From an uncultured Bacilli bacterium (GTDB lineage Bacteria; Bacillota_I; Bacilli_A; RF39; UBA660), in the NCBI GenBank assembly GCA_934149325.1, contig CAKPEJ010000001.1, positions 1-64,000 on the forward strand: a stretch of 64,000 bases of DNA, written 5' to 3'. Below, one piece after another: positions 46,672 to 54,477 of this stretch. The position numbers were made by a program, and so were the translations under genes. Below the pieces are notes generated by a model. That model did not search any database, had not been told where the DNA came from, and worked only from the letters and a program-made list of their open reading frames with translations. Numbering within the stretch: position 1 is the first letter of the stretch; each line of letters starts with the position of its first letter.

Positions 46672-47814
46672 ATGGCAAAAAGAGATTATTATGAAGTTTT
46701 AGGAGTACCTAAAGATGCTGATGAAAAACAGATAAAAAGTGCATTTAGACGTCTTGCAAAACAATATCACCCAGATTTAAATAAATCTCCTGATGCTCCA
46801 GAAAAATTTAAAGAAGTTCAAGAAGCGTATGAAGTATTATCAGATGAAAACAAAAGAAGGACATACGATCAATATGGTCATGCAGCTTTTGATAATAATG
46901 GTAATACTGCAGGAGCAGGATTTGGAAATTTCGGAGGTTTTTCATCTGGATTTGGATTTGATGATGTAGATTTATCTGATATATTATCAGGTGTTTTCGG
47001 TAATGGATTTGGTTTTTCTTCTGGAAATAAATCTAGTTCTTCAAGAGCAAGAAAAGGTAGAGATACTTTATACAAGTTAGATATAAGTTTTGAAGATGCT
47101 GTATTTGGAGCAAAGAAAGATATAACCGTTGATGTTACTGAAAATTGTTCCGAATGTTCTGGAAAAGGTGGATTCAATGAGAAAAAATGTGATCATTGTA
47201 ATGGTTCTGGAACAGTAACAGAAGAGCAAAGGACAATGTTTGGTACATTTATGAGCAAAACAACATGTTCTAAATGTGGTGGAACAGGTAAAACATATGA
47301 AACTAAATGTAGTACTTGTAAAGGAACTGGAAAATTAAGAAAAAGAAAAACTATTTCTGTAACTATCCCTAAAGGTGTTGATACTGGTAATCAAATTAGA
47401 ATTGCTGAAAAAGGTGAAGCTGGTATAAATGGTGGACCTAATGGTGATTTATATGTTGAATTAAATGTAAAAGAACATAATATTTTTAAAAGACAAGACA
47501 ATGATATTATTATGGAATTACCAATAAATATTGTAGATGCAACTTTAGGATGTAAAAAAGAAGTTCCAACAATAGATGGAACAATAATCTTAAATATTCC
47601 AGCTGGTACTCAAAATCTTGATAAACATAGAGTAAAAGGAAAAGGTGTTCCTTATATTAATAGTTCTAGAGTTGGGGACATGTATATTATAATAAAAGTA
47701 GTTATTCCTACAAAATTAGATAGAAAACAAAAAGAATTATTTAATGATTTGTCTAAAACAGATTTAGATAATAATGATACAATCAGTAAATTTAGAAAGT
47801 TTTTTAGAAGGTAA
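46672..47814 (+). CDS. dnaJ: Chaperone DnaJ (Hsp40, type I)
   Basis: 380 residues. J-domain ([35 protein letters not shown], with HPD), Gly/Phe-rich region (about 75-125), four zinc-finger repeats ([32 protein letters not shown]) and the C-terminal substrate domains. It delivers unfolded proteins to DnaK and stimulates its ATPase. Ribosome-binding site gaggtgaag. Last gene of the heat-shock operon. Confidence 0.98.
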   Translation: MAKRDYYEVLGVPKDADEKQIKSAFRRLAKQYHPDLNKSPDAPEKFKEVQEAYEVLSDENKRRTYDQYGHAAFDNNGNTAGAGFGNFGGFSSGFGFDDVDLSDILSGVFGNGFGFSSGNKSSSSRARKGRDTLYKLDISFEDAVFGAKKDITVDVTENCSECSGKGGFNEKKCDHCNGSGTVTEEQRTMFGTFMSKTTCSKCGGTGKTYETKCSTCKGTGKLRKRKTISVTIPKGVDTGNQIRIAEKGEAGINGGPNGDLYVELNVKEHNIFKRQDNDIIMELPINIVDATLGCKKEVPTIDGTIILNIPAGTQNLDKHRVKGKGVPYINSSRVGDMYIIIKVVIPTKLDRKQKELFNDLSKTDLDNNDTISKFRKFFRR

Positions 47815-47836
47815 GTGATTTTAATCACTTTTTTTC
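47813..47836 (+). terminator. Terminator of the heat-shock operon
   Basis: AAGTGAT / ATCACTT 7-bp stem, TTTA loop, seven T. It begins at the dnaJ stop codon. Confidence 0.88.
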
Positions 47837-47850
47837 TTTTATTCGCTTAT

Positions 47851-47877
47851 ACAAAGAAAATGTCTTTTCATATATTA
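47851..47877 (+). promoter_or_regulatory. Possible sigma-K-like promoter of the collagen-like gene
   Basis: AC at 47851-47852, 16-base gap, then CATATATTA (47869-47877), which matches CATAnnnTA, the mother-cell -10 consensus. No sigma-A promoter is evident between the dnaJ terminator and the gene. Against it: AT-rich DNA makes such matches common, and the start point would lie very close to the ribosome-binding site (47882-47888). Confidence 0.3.
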
Positions 47878-47894
47878 AAATGAGGAGGTATTTT

Positions 47895-48551
47895 ATGTCT
47901 TGTCAAAGTTTTGATGAAATCGAAAAAAATTTAGAATTACGTAAGAAAATTCGTAAACTTGGTGTTTGTTCAACTATTGTAGGTCCAACAGGACCACAGG
48001 GTGAAAAAGGAGAAAAGGGAGAAGTAGGTCCAACAGGACCACAGGGTGAAAAAGGAGAAAAGGGAGAAGTAGGTCCAATAGGACCACAAGGTGAAAAAGG
48101 AGATATTGGCCCAGCTGGACCAATAATTCCGTCAATAACTGAGGGATTGTTGTTTTTAGGCTTTTCAGATACTGATGCAAAAAAAGAAATAGAAATTCAA
48201 GATACTTGGATTATACCTAATCAATCTTCATATTTTGAAATATTAGATAATAGTAAAATTTTAGTTAACCCAGGTATATATGAAATTAATATGTCAGGTT
48301 TAATAGATAATGTGGATGATACACATGGCGCAACAATTTATTTAAAAGATGATTCAGGAGCAGCAATAAAAGACTTAACATTTGAGTTATCTATTGGTAA
48401 TTTAAAAAAAATGCATTTTTCTCAAGATATTTTATTTAGATTTGAAAAAGCTACTACACTTAAAGTAGAAACAAGTATTTTAGGTGATGAAGGTACATCA
48501 AATATAGTTATTTCTAATACTAATTTATTGATGAAAAAAATCCACGAATAA
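47895..48551 (+). CDS. Collagen-like (Gly-X-Y) surface/spore protein
   Basis: 218 residues. Short N-terminal region with two Cys ([23 protein letters not shown]), then about 16 Gly-X-Y triplets (residues about 30-77, based on [15 protein letters not shown]). A C-terminal domain of about 135 residues follows, with beta-strand pattern ([26 protein letters not shown] ... LKVETSI) like the globular trimerising domain of BclA-type proteins. There is no signal peptide, as for spore-surface BclA homologues, which are assembled by the mother cell. ATG 47895 follows gaggagg. Spore surface location is inference. Confidence 0.86.
   Translation: MSCQSFDEIEKNLELRKKIRKLGVCSTIVGPTGPQGEKGEKGEVGPTGPQGEKGEKGEVGPIGPQGEKGDIGPAGPIIPSITEGLLFLGFSDTDAKKEIEIQDTWIIPNQSSYFEILDNSKILVNPGIYEINMSGLIDNVDDTHGATIYLKDDSGAAIKDLTFELSIGNLKKMHFSQDILFRFEKATTLKVETSILGDEGTSNIVISNTNLLMKKIHE
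47982..48116 (+). repeat. 45-bp tandem repeats coding for collagen triplets
   Basis: Units at 47982-48026 and 48027-48071 are identical over 45 bp; the third (48072-48116) is diverged in its second half. Each encodes five Gly-X-Y triplets. Perfect identity of two units suggests recent expansion and possible length variation between strains. Confidence 0.93.
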
Positions 48552-48562
48552 TTTATTAAATC

Positions 48563-48595
48563 ATCTCTCTTAAAAAAAGAGAGATTTTATTTTTA
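48563..48595 (+). terminator. Rho-independent terminator
   Basis: 9-bp perfect stem ATCTCTCTT / AAGAGAGAT, A5 loop, T-rich tail. It ends the collagen-like gene. Confidence 0.9.
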
Positions 48596-48613
48596 TAATT
48601 TATATAAAATTCA

Positions 48614-48641
48614 TTGACAATTTTTTTAAATAATTTATAAT
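48614..48641 (+). promoter_or_regulatory. Sigma-A promoter of lon
   Basis: TTGACA (48614-48619), 16-base spacer, TATAAT (48636-48641). No CIRCE or CtsR-like operator was seen around it. Confidence 0.85.
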
Positions 48642-48680
48642 AAACATTGTTGTTTAAATGAACTTGATGAGGAGGCAAAA

Positions 48681-51002
48681 ATGATGATAAAAACTAAATT
48701 ACCAGTTATAGTTTTAAGAAATATGATTTTGCTTCCACATGGTGAAATTAGACTTGAAATAAGTAATGATGAAGATAAAAAAATAATAGAAAAATCATCT
48801 TTAGATCATGATAATTATGCTCTTTTGATTTCACCTGAATTTATAATAGATGAAGATTTAGAAATTAAAGATTTACCAACATATGGTGTAATTGGTAAAA
48901 TAACAAGTAATTTTGAACTTCCTAACGGTAATACTAGAATAAGTATAATAGGTGTTAATAGAGCACATGTTTATAGTTATTTAGATTCAAAAGAAGATAA
49001 TGATATTCTAGATGGTATTATTGGTCCTATCAAGATAGAAAAAAATAATGAAATTGAAGAAGAAGCTAAATTAAGAGCATTAAAAAAGAAATTTTCTTCA
49101 TATATATTATCTATGCCAAATATCTCTAATTCTTTGGCTGCTAAAGTAAAGGAAGAAAATTCTTTAGAAAAACTTACTGATATCATAGTTAATTTATTAC
49201 CTCTTACATTTGATATTAAATTAGATTTTGTTAAAGAAACTAATTCTATTATAAGGGCAGATCTATTACTTGATATACTATCAAAGGAAAAAGAAGTTAA
49301 TGAACTTGAAAGAAATATAGAAAATGAATTAAAAATTGAACTTGATAAATCACAAAAAGAATATATTTTAAGAGAGAAAATTAAAGTTATAAAAAATGAA
49401 CTTGGGGAAAATGAAGATAAGGATAATGAAATAAATGATTTAAAAGATAAAATAGAAAATTTAAATTGTGATAAAAAAATAAAGGAAAAATTATTTAATG
49501 AACTACATAAGTATGAATCATTACCAGTGGTTTCTCCAGAAAATTCTATTGTAAAAAATTATATTGATATTATGCTTTCTCTTCCATGGAATGAGTATAC
49601 TGAAGATAATAATAATTTAAAAGAGATTGAAAAAGAATTAAATCAAACTCATTTTGGCTTAAAGAAAGTAAAGAATCGTATATTAGAATATATTTCAGTT
49701 AAGCAATTAACAAATGATTTAAAAAGTCCAATTATATGTTTAGTTGGTCCACCAGGAGTAGGTAAAACAACATTAGCTTTTTCAATTGCGAAGGCATTAA
49801 ATAGAAATTTTGTTAAAATATCTGTTGGTGGAGTATCAGATGAAGCAGAAATAATAGGTCATAGAAGAACATATTTGGGTTCTGCACCTGGTAGAATAAT
49901 TACAGGTCTTAAAAAGGCTAGAACTAGCAATCCTTTATTTTTGATAGATGAAATAGATAAAATGACAAAAGATATTAAAGGAGATCCTGCTAGTACTTTA
50001 CTAGAAGTTTTAGATCCAGAACAAAATAAATTATTTGTAGATAACTATATTGAAGAAGAATATGATTTATCAAAGGTAATGTTTGTACTTACTGCAAATG
50101 ATGTAAATCAAATACCTTATGCATTACGTGATAGATTAGAAATAATAAATTTATCTAGTTATACTGAATTTGAAAAAATAGATATAGTAAATAAATATAT
50201 GTATGATAAGTTATTAAAGGAACATGGTCTTACTAAAAGTAATGTTAATATTGATAATGATACTGTAAAATATATTATAGAATACTATACAAAAGAAGCT
50301 GGTGTACGTGAGCTTGAAAGAGTATTATCTCAAATAATGAGAAAAGTATCTAAAAGAATAGTAAGTGAAAAGAAAAATGTTAGATGTAAAATAACTAAAG
50401 AAAATATTAAAGATTATTTAGGTGTAGAAAGATTTTCACATATTGAAAAAAATAAAACAATAGATTATGGTATTGTAAACGGTCTTGGATATACTCCATA
50501 TGGTGGAGAAATAATACCTATTGAAGTGTCTTATTATAAAGGAAAAGGAAATGTTCTTTTGACAGGATCACTTGGTGATGTTATGAAAGAAAGTGCAAAT
50601 ATTGCATTAGGTTATATAAAGAGTAATAGTGATAAATTTGGTATAGATTTAAATTTACTTGAAAGTAATGATATACATATAAATGCAGTAGAAGCATCTA
50701 TTCCAAAGGATGGACCTTCTGCAGGTACAACTTTAACAACAGGTATAATAAGTGCATTATTAAATAAACCTATTTCAGAGAAAATAGCAATGACTGGTGA
50801 AATTACTTTAAAAGGTAATATTTTAGAAATTGGTGGATTAAGAGAAAAAGTAATCGCAGCGTATAATAATAAGATTGAAAAAATATTTATACCAAAAGAA
50901 AATGAAAAAGATTTAGAAGAAATACAACCTGAAATAAAGGAAAATATAAATTTTGTGTTAGTTGATAATTATAAACAAATATTTGATGAATTATTTAAAT
51001 AA
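48681..51002 (+). CDS. lon: ATP-dependent protease Lon (LonA)
   Basis: 773 residues. N-terminal substrate-binding domain (LPVIVLRNMILLPHGEIRLEIS), coiled coil (about 205-265), AAA+ module with Walker A GPPGVGKTT (about residues 356-364) and Walker B LFLIDEIDK, then the S16 protease domain with the Ser680 (PKDGPSAGTT) / Lys723 (GGLREKV) dyad. Degrades damaged and regulatory proteins. Ribosome-binding site ggagg. In Bacillus lonA is followed by ysxC and the hem operon before spoVID; here spoVID follows at once. Confidence 0.98.
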   Translation: MMIKTKLPVIVLRNMILLPHGEIRLEISNDEDKKIIEKSSLDHDNYALLISPEFIIDEDLEIKDLPTYGVIGKITSNFELPNGNTRISIIGVNRAHVYSYLDSKEDNDILDGIIGPIKIEKNNEIEEEAKLRALKKKFSSYILSMPNISNSLAAKVKEENSLEKLTDIIVNLLPLTFDIKLDFVKETNSIIRADLLLDILSKEKEVNELERNIENELKIELDKSQKEYILREKIKVIKNELGENEDKDNEINDLKDKIENLNCDKKIKEKLFNELHKYESLPVVSPENSIVKNYIDIMLSLPWNEYTEDNNNLKEIEKELNQTHFGLKKVKNRILEYISVKQLTNDLKSPIICLVGPPGVGKTTLAFSIAKALNRNFVKISVGGVSDEAEIIGHRRTYLGSAPGRIITGLKKARTSNPLFLIDEIDKMTKDIKGDPASTLLEVLDPEQNKLFVDNYIEEEYDLSKVMFVLTANDVNQIPYALRDRLEIINLSSYTEFEKIDIVNKYMYDKLLKEHGLTKSNVNIDNDTVKYIIEYYTKEAGVRELERVLSQIMRKVSKRIVSEKKNVRCKITKENIKDYLGVERFSHIEKNKTIDYGIVNGLGYTPYGGEIIPIEVSYYKGKGNVLLTGSLGDVMKESANIALGYIKSNSDKFGIDLNLLESNDIHINAVEASIPKDGPSAGTTLTTGIISALLNKPISEKIAMTGEITLKGNILEIGGLREKVIAAYNNKIEKIFIPKENEKDLEEIQPEIKENINFVLVDNYKQIFDELFK

Positions 51003-51027
51003 AGAGTTCTATTTTAGAACTCTTTTT
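51001..51027 (+). terminator. Terminator of lon
   Basis: Perfect 11-bp stem AAAGAGTTCTA / TAGAACTCTTT with loop TTT and a T tail; it includes the stop codon. Confidence 0.88.
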
Positions 51028-51057
51028 AATATTATTAATTAGAAGTGAGGGATAATT

Positions 51058-51783
51058 ATGAAAAAAATAGTACCATTTACAAATGATATTAAGTTTAATA
51101 CAAAAATTTATGAAATATCAAGCATATCATTGGAACATACTTTGAAAGCAAAAGATAACGATACTATATCAGGTGAATTTGTTATATCAGGTGAATATAA
51201 AATGACTGATTCATCTATAAATTCTGAGCCTTTTATTTATGGTCTTCCATTTGATATATCATTAGATCAAAAATATGATATAGAAAAAATGAAGATTGAT
51301 ATTGATGATTTTAACTTTGAAATAATTAATGATGAGATATTAAGGGTTAATATATCAGTTTTAATTGAAGGTATTGAATTTATAAAATCTGATGAAGAAA
51401 TAGAAGAAATAAAACCAGATGTTGAAATTGAATCAATAAGAAAAGAAGAAGAAAAAATACCTGAAGAAAATAAAGAAACGGAGGATAGATTGATTGTGAA
51501 TGAAAAACAAGTACAAGATTTATTTAAAATGGATGAAGAAGAAATAGTTCCAGTTATAAAAGAAGAAAATAATAAAGAAGTTACGTCCATCTTTAATAAT
51601 TTTAGTGACAAGGATGAAAAATATGTCACATATTATGTACATATAGTAAGAGAAAATGATAATTTAGAGTCAATATGTAGTAAATATAATACTACTAAAG
51701 AAAATTTAGTAGAATATAATAATTTAGATGATTTAATGGTAGGTAACAAGATTATAATTCCATATTTAGATGAAGCAATATAA
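51058..51783 (+). CDS. spoVID: SpoVID-like spore coat morphogenetic protein (short form)
   Basis: 241 residues. N-terminal domain (about 1-110) matches the SpoVID pattern: IYEISSISLEHTLKAKDNDTISGEFVISGEYKM, then GLPFDISLDQKYDIEKMKIDIDDFNFEIINDEILRVNISVLIEG. A Glu/Lys-rich low-complexity linker (about 115-185) is much shorter than the very long one in Bacillus. A C-terminal LysM domain (VHIVRENDNLESICSKYNTTKENLVEYNNLDDLMVGNKIIIPY) completes the architecture. SpoVID drives encasement of the spore by coat proteins. It lies between lon and a ysxE-like gene, as in Bacillus without the hem genes. Confidence 0.85.
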   Translation: MKKIVPFTNDIKFNTKIYEISSISLEHTLKAKDNDTISGEFVISGEYKMTDSSINSEPFIYGLPFDISLDQKYDIEKMKIDIDDFNFEIINDEILRVNISVLIEGIEFIKSDEEIEEIKPDVEIESIRKEEEKIPEENKETEDRLIVNEKQVQDLFKMDEEEIVPVIKEENNKEVTSIFNNFSDKDEKYVTYYVHIVRENDNLESICSKYNTTKENLVEYNNLDDLMVGNKIIIPYLDEAI

Positions 51784-52663
51784 AAATTTGTTAGAAAAAT
51801 TAAATTTAAAAGTTAATAAATATACTATAAAAGGAAAAACAATTATAATCGATACAAATAGTGGAAAATATGTCTTAAAAAAAGATAATAATATGAATTT
51901 ATATAAATATTTAGAATCTAGAAATTTTAAATATTTTCCTAGTGTATTAGAACATGATAATAATAATGCTTTATATGAATATATAAATGAAGTAGACTAT
52001 GATGAGGAAGAAAAAGCTTTTGATTTAATACATTATGTGGCACTTCTTCATAGTAAAACAAGTTATTATAAAGAAATAGATTCTGATGAATATAAAAAAA
52101 TATATGAAAACTTAAGTAATCAAATAGATTATATTTATAATTATTATTTAGATGTGATAAATATCATAGAAACAAAAGTATATATGAGTCCATCAGAATA
52201 TTTAATCGCAAGAAATATTTCTAAAATTTTCTCGTGTATTTTTTACTGTAAAAGAAATATAGGTGAATGGTATGAACTTGTTAAAGATAAAAAAAGAAAA
52301 AGAGTAGTTACTCTTCATAATAATTTAGATACAAGTCATTTACTTAAAAATAAAGAGACTTATTTAATTAGTTGGTCTAATAGTAAAGTAGATATGCCAA
52401 TATATGATTTTGTTCTTTTTTATAGAAAAAGAGAATTAGATTTTGATTTTGTAAAACTTTTAGAAGAATATGAAAGAATATATCCTCTTTTAAAAGAAGA
52501 AAAAAAATTATTACTTATACTAATATCAATACCTGATAAATTAACTATAAGTAATAATGAATACAATATGGTAAAAAAAGTAAGGAAGTTTTTAGATAAA
52601 ATATATAAAACTGAATTTATGTTAACATCTAAAGAAGAAGAAAAAAGCACAAATACAAATTAA
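51770..52663 (+). CDS. ysxE: YsxE/CotS-like kinase-fold spore coat protein
   Basis: 297 residues, soluble. Its layout resembles the CotS/YsxE aminoglycoside-phosphotransferase-like family: N-lobe strands with KYVLKKDNN, ALYEYINEVDYDEEEKAFDLIHYVALLHSKTS, and a late TLHNNLDTSHLLKNKETYLISWSNSKVDMPIYDFVLFYRK. The latter sits where APH kinases have HGD and DFD, but here those residues are HNN and WSNS, so catalytic activity is unlikely. The gene overlaps spoVID by 14 bases, the same neighbour as in Bacillus, where YsxE/CotS are coat proteins. The call combines synteny and fold pattern. Confidence 0.78.
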   Translation: MKQYKNLLEKLNLKVNKYTIKGKTIIIDTNSGKYVLKKDNNMNLYKYLESRNFKYFPSVLEHDNNNALYEYINEVDYDEEEKAFDLIHYVALLHSKTSYYKEIDSDEYKKIYENLSNQIDYIYNYYLDVINIIETKVYMSPSEYLIARNISKIFSCIFYCKRNIGEWYELVKDKKRKRVVTLHNNLDTSHLLKNKETYLISWSNSKVDMPIYDFVLFYRKRELDFDFVKLLEEYERIYPLLKEEKKLLLILISIPDKLTISNNEYNMVKKVRKFLDKIYKTEFMLTSKEEEKSTNTN

Positions 52664-52818
52664 GAAAAACATTAAAATTAATATGAATACATTAAATGGA
52701 GTAGTTATAAATATTAATAATATCATTTGATATATAAATATTATAAAAAACGAAAGAGCAAGTAAGAAACATATAAATCTTTTTGTACTTAATAATAAAT
52801 ATTGAAAAAAATTCATCA
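52622..52818 (-). CDS. Small hydrophobic membrane protein, overlapping the ysxE 3-prime end on the other strand
   Basis: 65 residues, two predicted transmembrane helices (about 16-38 and 41-62), Phe/Ile-rich. Minus-strand Shine-Dalgarno aggtga (52829-52824) is 5 bases before ATG 52818. The last 14 codons lie antisense to ysxE. The ribosome-binding site and otherwise empty region favour a real gene, but AT-rich DNA gives hydrophobic chance frames, and no clear promoter or terminator was found. No family recognised. Confidence 0.45.
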
Positions 52819-52876
52819 TAAAATTCACCTACTTACAGTATTTTATTCTATTTGTGTAAAATGTGTATAGGATTTT

Positions 52877-52904
52877 AAACTAATTTAATACAATTAGTTT
52901 TTTT
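52877..52904 (+). terminator. Terminator upstream of the infC operon
   Basis: 9-bp stem AAACTAATT / AATTAGTTT with loop TAATAC and a T-run. It probably stops readthrough from the spoVID-ysxE transcript. Confidence 0.75.
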
Positions 52905-52916
52905 AAATAAAAAGTA

Positions 52917-52945
52917 TTTACAAATCAAAAAAAATAATATATAAT
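52917..52945 (+). promoter_or_regulatory. Sigma-A promoter of the infC-rpmI-rplT operon
   Basis: TTTACA (52917-52922), 17-base spacer, TATAAT (52940-52945); transcription should begin near 52952, giving a leader of about 155 bases before infC. Confidence 0.85.
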
Positions 52946-52951
52946 CAAATA

Positions 52952-53091
52952 CGTAGTTTTAAAAAAAGAGGGAAAGTAGATTTACAAAGTCTCACCTGAT
53001 TGCAAGTTAGCAATAGGTCAAAGCCATTTAAAATATACTATATTTATGTTTGGTCTTTGATTTCGGGTGAATACGTTGTATTCACTTTTTT
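52952..53091 (+). ncRNA. Ribosomal protein L20-type leader RNA with attenuator
   Basis: Leader of the infC operon. The terminator is GTGAATAC / GTATTCAC (53067-53074 and 53078-53085) with loop GTT and six T, placed before the infC ribosome-binding site. A competing structure is visible: TCACCTGA (52992-52999) pairs with TCGGGTGA (53063-53070, one G-T pair) and would enclose two hairpins, TTGC/GCAA (53000-53013) and TCAAAGCC / GGtCTTTGA (53018-53025 and 53052-53060). This three-way antiterminator would remove the 5-prime arm of the terminator. The known Firmicutes L20 leader works by L20-promoted early termination; the family name is inferred from location and architecture. Confidence 0.85.
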
Positions 53092-53108
53092 AATGGAGGT
53101 GTTTTGCT

Positions 53109-53642
53109 ATAGCAAAAGAAAATAATTTATTTGTTAATGAACAAATAAGAGCAAAAGAAGTTTTAGTTATAGGTCCTAAAGGAGAGCAATTAGGTGTTAA
53201 AAGTAGAGAAGATGCTTTAGTACTTGCTCAAACAGCAGGATTTGATTTAGTCTTAATGGGAGGAAAAGGTGATACTCCAGTATGTAAACTTATGGACTAC
53301 AATAAGTATAGATACGAAAGACAAAAAAAACAAAAGGAAGCACAAAAAAGACAAAGAGAAAATAATACTGAATTAAAAGAATTTAGATTGTCAGTAAATA
53401 TTGATGTTCATGACTTTAATACAAGAGTTAATCAAGTTGTCAAATATTTACAAAAAGGTCATAAGATAAAAGCTTCAATTAGGTTTAAAGGTAGAGAACT
53501 TGCTCATACTGAACTTGGTAAGGATGTTTTAGATAGATTTGCTGAAGCAGTAAAAGATTATGGAGTAGTTGAAACTAAACCTACTATGGAACTTAGAAGT
53601 ATGTATATGATGATTATACCGATAAAGAAGGAAGGAAAGTAA
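53109..53642 (+). CDS. infC: Translation initiation factor IF-3 (AUA start codon)
   Basis: 177 residues if started at ATA 53109: the initiator is followed by AKENNLFVNEQIRAKEVLVIGPKGEQLGV, the conserved IF-3 N-terminus. No ATG, GTG or TTG exists in frame before codon 50 (ATG 53256), and starting there would lose the whole N-terminal domain. GGAGG (53095-53099) is 9 bases upstream of the ATA. The C-terminal domain has KEFRLSVNIDVHDFNTRVNQVVKYLQKGHKIKASIRFKGRE. IF-3 rejects non-canonical starts, so its own rare start allows autoregulation, as with the AUU start of E. coli infC. Confidence 0.95.
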   Translation: MAKENNLFVNEQIRAKEVLVIGPKGEQLGVKSREDALVLAQTAGFDLVLMGGKGDTPVCKLMDYNKYRYERQKKQKEAQKRQRENNTELKEFRLSVNIDVHDFNTRVNQVVKYLQKGHKIKASIRFKGRELAHTELGKDVLDRFAEAVKDYGVVETKPTMELRSMYMMIIPIKKEGK

Positions 53643-53643
53643 A

Positions 53644-53850
53644 ATGGGAAAAATTAAACAAAAAACACATAAAGCAACTGCAAAAAAATTAAATGTTAGA
53701 AATAGCGGTTCTGTTAAATTTAAAAAAGCAGGTGCTAACCACAAAACTGTAGGTTATAGTGCAAAAAGAATGAGAAATTTAAGAAAGGGTTCTACATTAT
53801 CTTCATCTGATAACAAAAGATTGAAAAGATTAATTGATAGAATGAAATAG
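53644..53850 (+). CDS. rpmI: 50S ribosomal protein L35
   Basis: 68 residues, highly basic: KIKQKTHKATAKKLNVRNSGSVKFKKAGANHKTVGYSAKRMRNLRKG is the L35 pattern. Start ATG lies 1 base after the infC stop; its ribosome-binding site (ggaagg) is inside the infC end, so the two are translationally linked. Middle gene of the conserved infC-rpmI-rplT operon. Confidence 0.97.
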   Translation: MGKIKQKTHKATAKKLNVRNSGSVKFKKAGANHKTVGYSAKRMRNLRKGSTLSSSDNKRLKRLIDRMK

Positions 53851-53868
53851 TAAGGGGGAAGAAAGAAA

Positions 53869-54429
53869 ATGGCAAGAGTAAAATCAGGTACAATAACAAA
53901 AGCTAGACATAAAAAAGTTTTAAAAAGAGCTAAAGGATATTTTGGTAGTAAACATAGACTTTATAAAACAGCTAAAGAACAATTAATGCATTCAGGTAAA
54001 TATGCATTTAGAGACAGAAGACAAAATAAGAGAAATTTCAGAAAATTATGGATTACTCGTATTAATGCAGCATGTCGTGAAAACGGAATAAGTTATTCAA
54101 AATTTATTGATGGATTAAATAAAGCAGGTATTATTATAAACAGAAAAATGCTTTCAGAAATGGCTATAGAAGATCCTAAAGCATTTGCACAAATTGTTGA
54201 AACAGCAAAAAAAGCTTTAGAAGGAAAAATTGAAACTCCAAAAGCAAAAAAAGAAACTAAAACTGAAGAAAAAAAGACTACAAAAAAAGAAACTAAAGAA
54301 GAAGTAAAAGAAGAAACTACTGATTTATCAAAAATGACAGTAGCAGAATTAAAAAAATTAGCTTCAGCAAAGAAAATAGCAGGAGCTAGTACAATGAAAA
54401 AAGCAGAATTAATAGAAGCTTTAAAATAA
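53869..54429 (+). CDS. rplT: 50S ribosomal protein L20 with an added C-terminal Rho_N/SAP-like domain
   Basis: 186 residues; a normal L20 is about 118. Residues 1-118 are standard L20 ([51 protein letters not shown] ...). Residues 119-151 are a Lys/Glu/Thr-rich flexible linker. Residues 152-186 ([19 protein letters not shown] ... [10 protein letters not shown]) match the Rho N-terminal/SAP-like helix-loop-helix that binds nucleic acids. L20 is needed for 50S assembly and represses its own operon by binding the leader. The frame is continuous with no sign of error, and a terminator follows. Confidence 0.95.
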   Translation: MARVKSGTITKARHKKVLKRAKGYFGSKHRLYKTAKEQLMHSGKYAFRDRRQNKRNFRKLWITRINAACRENGISYSKFIDGLNKAGIIINRKMLSEMAIEDPKAFAQIVETAKKALEGKIETPKAKKETKTEEKKTTKKETKEEVKEETTDLSKMTVAELKKLASAKKIAGASTMKKAELIEALK

Positions 54430-54453
54430 AGATAGATAATTATCTATCTTTTT
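54428..54453 (+). terminator. Terminator of the infC operon
   Basis: 10-bp stem AAAGATAGAT / ATCTATCTTT around AATT, then a short T-run; it includes the rplT stop. Confidence 0.78.
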
Positions 54454-54461
54454 GTTATAAT
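54453..54461 (+). promoter_or_regulatory. Extended -10 promoter of holA
   Basis: TG-T-TATAAT, 16 bases before the ATG; any leader would be very short. Confidence 0.4.
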
Positions 54462-54477
54462 TATATAGGTGATATAT

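Noticed and set aside
47974..48180. Minus-strand frame of 68 residues opposite the collagen repeats
   Set aside because: Leu/Val/Pro-rich periodic sequence that is only the mirror of the 45-bp Gly-X-Y repeats; no ribosome-binding site.
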